Shown here: in pieces, positions 62,301 through 64,000 of the stretch | Numbering within the stretch: position 1 is the first letter of the stretch | Layout of the letters: the number at the start of each line of letters is the position of its first letter | Assembly: GCF_019219095.1 (NCBI RefSeq) | Contig: NZ_JAHUWH010000005.1 | Coordinates: forward strand, 283,255 to 347,254 | Source of the DNA: Acidovorax sp. sic0104 | GTDB taxonomy: Bacteria; Pseudomonadota; Gammaproteobacteria; Burkholderiales; Burkholderiaceae_C | DNA length: 64,000 nucleotides | Reading direction: 5' to 3' | The notes under the pieces: generated by a model | Databases searched by the model: none | Seen by the model: the letters and a program-made list of their open reading frames with translations, nothing else | What the model was told of the DNA's origin: nothing | Made by a program: the position numbers and the translations under genes

Positions 62301-63695
62301 CGTGATCCCCGGATCGACCGCCACGGGGGCCGAGGCCAGGTTGTCCCCCTCGACGAACCCCGTGGCACCACCGCTGCTGGTGAGCAGCGGGGCGTCATTG
62401 ACGGCAGTCACCGTCACGCTGGCTGTGTCGGTGGCGGCGGAGAACGCCGAACTGCCGCCGGGCGCGGAGGCGTCCATCTTGCTGCCCTGCTGTCCGCTGG
62501 TAGCGCCGCTCTGGTCCCAGGCGCGGTAGGTGATGTCGGCGGTGGTTGCGTTGACGCCGTCCGGCAGGAAGCGCACGCGGTCGGAACTGCGCAGCAGCAG
62601 CGCTGCGGCATCGGAAACGGTCCCCATGTCCTGCCAGCTAGCGCCGCCGTTCACGCTGTACTGCCAGGTGCCATTGCCGGCGTGCAGCCCCGTGATGGCA
62701 ATGCCCCGTACGGCACCGGTATCGACGTCGTTGATGCTGCTGCCGATGACGCTGGAGACGGCCTGACCGACATTGTTGGTGTCGCCATCGGTCAGCGCAT
62801 TGAGCGTGGGGCTGGAGGGCGTGAGTACGGGCGCGTCGTTGACGGGCGTGGCGTTGAGCGTGATGCTGCCGTTGCCCGGGCCCGCATTTGCTGCGTCGCG
62901 AACGCGGGTGGTGATGCTGAGGTTCTGGTCCCAGTGGGCGGCGGGCGCAAAAGCCACGCTGGCCAGCGCAGCGTTCACATCGACCACTGTGCCTGAGACG
63001 GTCCACACCCCCGTACCAGCCGTGTAGGTAGAGGTGGCGGCCCCAAAAGTGCCCGTGGTGAGGCTGCCCGCTGCAGCATTGCTCAGCGTGAGCGTGGCAG
63101 TCAGGGTATCGCCCGCGTCGGGATCGGTGATGACGATGTCGCCCAGCGGTACATTGCCGCCGTCTTCGGTGAAGCCCACGGTCTGCGTGAGTTGCGTGGC
63201 GGTTGGGACTGTGTTGGGAACGGTGTTCAGTACGAAGTTGTCAAAGATATCGAAGAAGCCGCCAGCGTTGGAAGTGATGACGACCCTGTCCACATTGTTG
63301 AAAATTGCGTTGTCCAGCGAGACGTTGAAGGGCACGCCGTCCCCGTCACCGGACTGACCAAACCCGGTCCCGCTGGACTGGACACCGGTGGATGCCGTGT
63401 CCCTGAACCCCTCCACCGATGCGAAGCCGCCACCAAACGCGTTGATGAAGAAGCTGTCGAAGTCAAATTCGTTGCCGGAAATCGTTTCGATCGTGACGGT
63501 TTCCACCCCCGAATACATCCCGGCAAACAGGCCTTCCGAGTTGGCTTGCCCGGAGTCCACATCCTCAAACCAGTTGGCCGCGCTGTAGGTGATCCGGATG
63601 TCCCCCTGGGTATAGACAGTGGAACCGTGGTCGGCACCTTCCACGAAACCGAGGCCACTGAAGTTGATGGTGAGATTGGAAGGAATGCTGGACAT
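59364..63695 (-). CDS. Giant cadherin-like/Ig-like repeat surface protein
   Basis: The 1443-residue protein has no Sec signal. Residues 1-160 form an extracellular-type N-terminal domain (SSIPSNLTINFSGLGFVEG). About 165-960 are tandem cadherin-like/VCBS-type repeats with VNDAPVLT/VNDAPNIT linkers and FSDADAGAG, FSDVDAGTG motifs, which bind Ca2+. About 965-1190 are bacterial Ig-like repeats (TFDQAVTVSGGTPTLTLETG; NFSEAVTVNTAGGAPRLAI). Then come a Pro-rich linker (PEPEPPVTPPVTPPVTPPT), a thrombospondin-like DGN segment and, from about 1325, a C-terminal domain ending in HGFWF. The same C-terminal domain ends the neighbouring gene almost unchanged. It probably is a secreted adhesin or surface matrix protein exported by the type I system. 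Confidence 0.88.
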   Translation of the reverse strand: MSSIPSNLTINFSGLGFVEGADHGSTVYTQGDIRITYSAANWFEDVDSGQANSEGLFAGMYSGVETVTIETISGNEFDFDSFFINAFGGGFASVEGFRDTASTGVQSSGTGFGQSGDGDGVPFNVSLDNAIFNNVDRVVITSNAGGFFDIFDNFVLNTVPNTVPTATQLTQTVGFTEDGGNVPLGDIVITDPDAGDTLTATLTLSNAAAGSLTTGTFGAATSTYTAGTGVWTVSGTVVDVNAALASVAFAPAAHWDQNLSITTRVRDAANAGPGNGSITLNATPVNDAPVLTPSSPTLNALTDGDTNNVGQAVSSVIGSSINDVDTGAVRGIAITGLHAGNGTWQYSVNGGASWQDMGTVSDAAALLLRSSDRVRFLPDGVNATTADITYRAWDQSGATSGQQGSKMDASAPGGSSAFSAATDTASVTVTAVNDAPLLTSSGGATGFVEGDNLASAPVAVDPGITVSDGDSPLLLEAAVQITGNFQGTEDVLGFTGIPASMGDIAGSYDSSTGKLTLASAGGASAAQWQAALRAVTYTNSSDNPVTSDRTISFVINDGTLDSMAADRTVTVARTNDSPVASMPGGITVVEDVAGSVTGISFSDADAGAGSVTATLSVPSGTLSATSGGGVTIGGTASALTLSGSVSDINTFIAGGNVAYQTALNSTAGVTLTASISDNGLSGGGAKTGSGTVLLSVTPVNDAPNITAPASISVDEDVPQTLTGISFSDVDAGTGAVTVQFSVAPGSGTLSATGGGGVTVLGSGSGTLSLAGTLGDINAFVLGGAVSFTTASNATSDVVLTVAIDDGGHIGTGGNLTDSTTVTLAVSAQNDAPVNTVPLTQSVTQDGTLVFSAGNGNAISIADADAGGGTLQVTLTNSNGLITLGSISGLVFTVGNGTADATTTFGGSIADINNALAGLVFAPTAGYHGPALLQIVTNDLGMTGAGGAKTDTDTIAINVAQANPAIVNVASSTADASYKIGDVIHITVTFDQAVTVSGGTPTLTLETGAPDRNATYVSGSGGTTLTFSYVVQAGDHSTDLDYAGISALLLNGAAINSVSLGNPAAVNLPAPGTAGSLGANAALVVDGVAPTVTSVAVPPNATYTAAQALDFTVNFSEAVTVNTAGGAPRLAIALDFGGTAYATYLGGSGTTALSFQLTVAAGQVDMTGIVVSALQANGAVLSDAVGNNAALALANVAPTNGVRVNAPGPDPEPEPPVTPPVTPPVTPPTRGVPDNDGIPPTVEDQTPGIPGPDGTTVPGDGNGDGIRDSEQPSVGSIGFVLSPTGESNPGNAPPTFTTLVASSQNGKVASGNDNARITSLEQLDAPRDLPAGMQMPIGLVSFTVELGAGKTGENFSLYLDPALGINGYWKQDAGGQWVNIASEPYGGKTVMEGGRVRLDFHIEDGGQFDADGKVDGVITDPGAPAYVPLSITGQAPDVPHGFWF

Positions 63696-63800
63696 GCTGG
63701 CTTTTTCCTATGCTGCGTCTTGTTCGTTGACCCTAGAGTGGCTGGCTGGAGATCAGCCTCGAGGCACACCCAGACTTGAAAATCTTGGAGATCAAGGGCC

Positions 63801-64000
63801 TCAGAACCAGAACCCGTGCGACACATCAGCCGCCTGCCCCGTGATCGACAGCGCCACGTACGCCGGCGCCCCAGGGTCCGTGATGACCCCGTCCACCTTG
63901 CCGTCCGCATCGAACTGCCCCCCGTCCTCGATGTGGAAGTCCAGCCGCACGCGCCCGCCCTCCATCACCGTCTTGCCCCCATAGGGCTCGCTGGCGATGT
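63801..64000 (-). CDS. 3' end of a tandem paralogue of the giant surface protein (partial, runs off the window)
   Basis: Only the last 65 codons and stop are inside the window. They encode the conserved C-terminal domain (ASEPYGGKTVMEGGRVRLDF onward, ending HGFWF and TGA at 63801). Over 200 bases I count about six differences from 59364-59563, all of them in the 80 bases nearest the stop codon. The gap to the next start is 105 bases, so the two genes are a tandem pair on the minus strand. Confidence 0.88.
   Translation of the reverse strand, partial: IASEPYGGKTVMEGGRVRLDFHIEDGGQFDADGKVDGVITDPGAPAYVALSITGQAADVSHGFWF

Noticed and set aside
1..64000. tRNA or rRNA genes
   Set aside because: I found no cloverleaf-like segment with a GGTTCGA-type T-loop in the intergenic spaces, though reading by eye could miss one.

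Overview
The window is GC-rich bacterial chromosome with dense coding, many 4-bp ATGA gene overlaps and five LysR-type regulators. Three orphan tripartite-tricarboxylate ('Bug'/TctC) solute receptors, a 16-strand-type porin and a recurrent short palindromic element (gctatnaaaa...agcgctt...aagcgct) suggest a betaproteobacterium of the Comamonadaceae, most like Acidovorax and relatives. This assignment is inference from gene content; there is no rRNA gene to confirm it.

Layout. 0.3-3.8 kb: a small membrane protein, a BI-1/YccA protein and a repeated-domain lipoprotein. 4.1-15.1 kb (minus): a complete cellulose operon in the order bcsD-bcsP-bcsQ-bcsA-bcsB-bcsC, closed by an 18-bp-stem terminator. 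15.4-26.4 kb: mnmA and nudJ, which are neighbours in E. coli, flank a block of a LysR regulator, a GalD/PrpF-family isomerase, a Bug receptor, a porin, tcuR-tcuA-tcuB and a second Bug receptor; I read the block as a tricarballylate/aconitate-type tricarboxylate catabolic island. 26.4-32.2 kb: a DMT permease with a GcvA-like regulator, a GNAT acetyltransferase, riboflavin synthase, and a divergent LysR/Bug pair that is visibly less GC-rich.

33.8-42.5 kb (minus): a phytase-like esterase stands just before a run of a MATE exporter, an L,D-transpeptidase domain protein without a signal peptide, a Tat-lipoprotein-like flavin amine oxidase, a membrane-embedded polyamine aminopropyltransferase, a DUF350 protein, a double zinc-ribbon DUF4178 protein and an SPFH/SHOCT protein. 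This looks like an envelope-associated polyamine system and is the least understood and most interesting cluster. 42.7-47.7 kb: a DUF2061 protein, a 31-residue candidate small protein, an orphan flagellar-rod-like protein, and a LysR-controlled beta-alanine:pyruvate aminotransferase plus methylmalonate-semialdehyde dehydrogenase pair.

48-64 kb: a secretion locus. It holds a 948-residue RTX protein, a GDPD lipoprotein and, convergent to them, an operon of lipoprotein, two tandem full-length type I secretion ABC transporters, HlyD-type adaptor and TolC-type channel. Upstream on the same strand lie a 1443-residue cadherin-like surface protein and the 3' end of a tandem paralogue sharing an almost identical C-terminal domain. 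Together with cellulose synthesis this suggests a strain equipped for biofilm matrix and large secreted adhesins.
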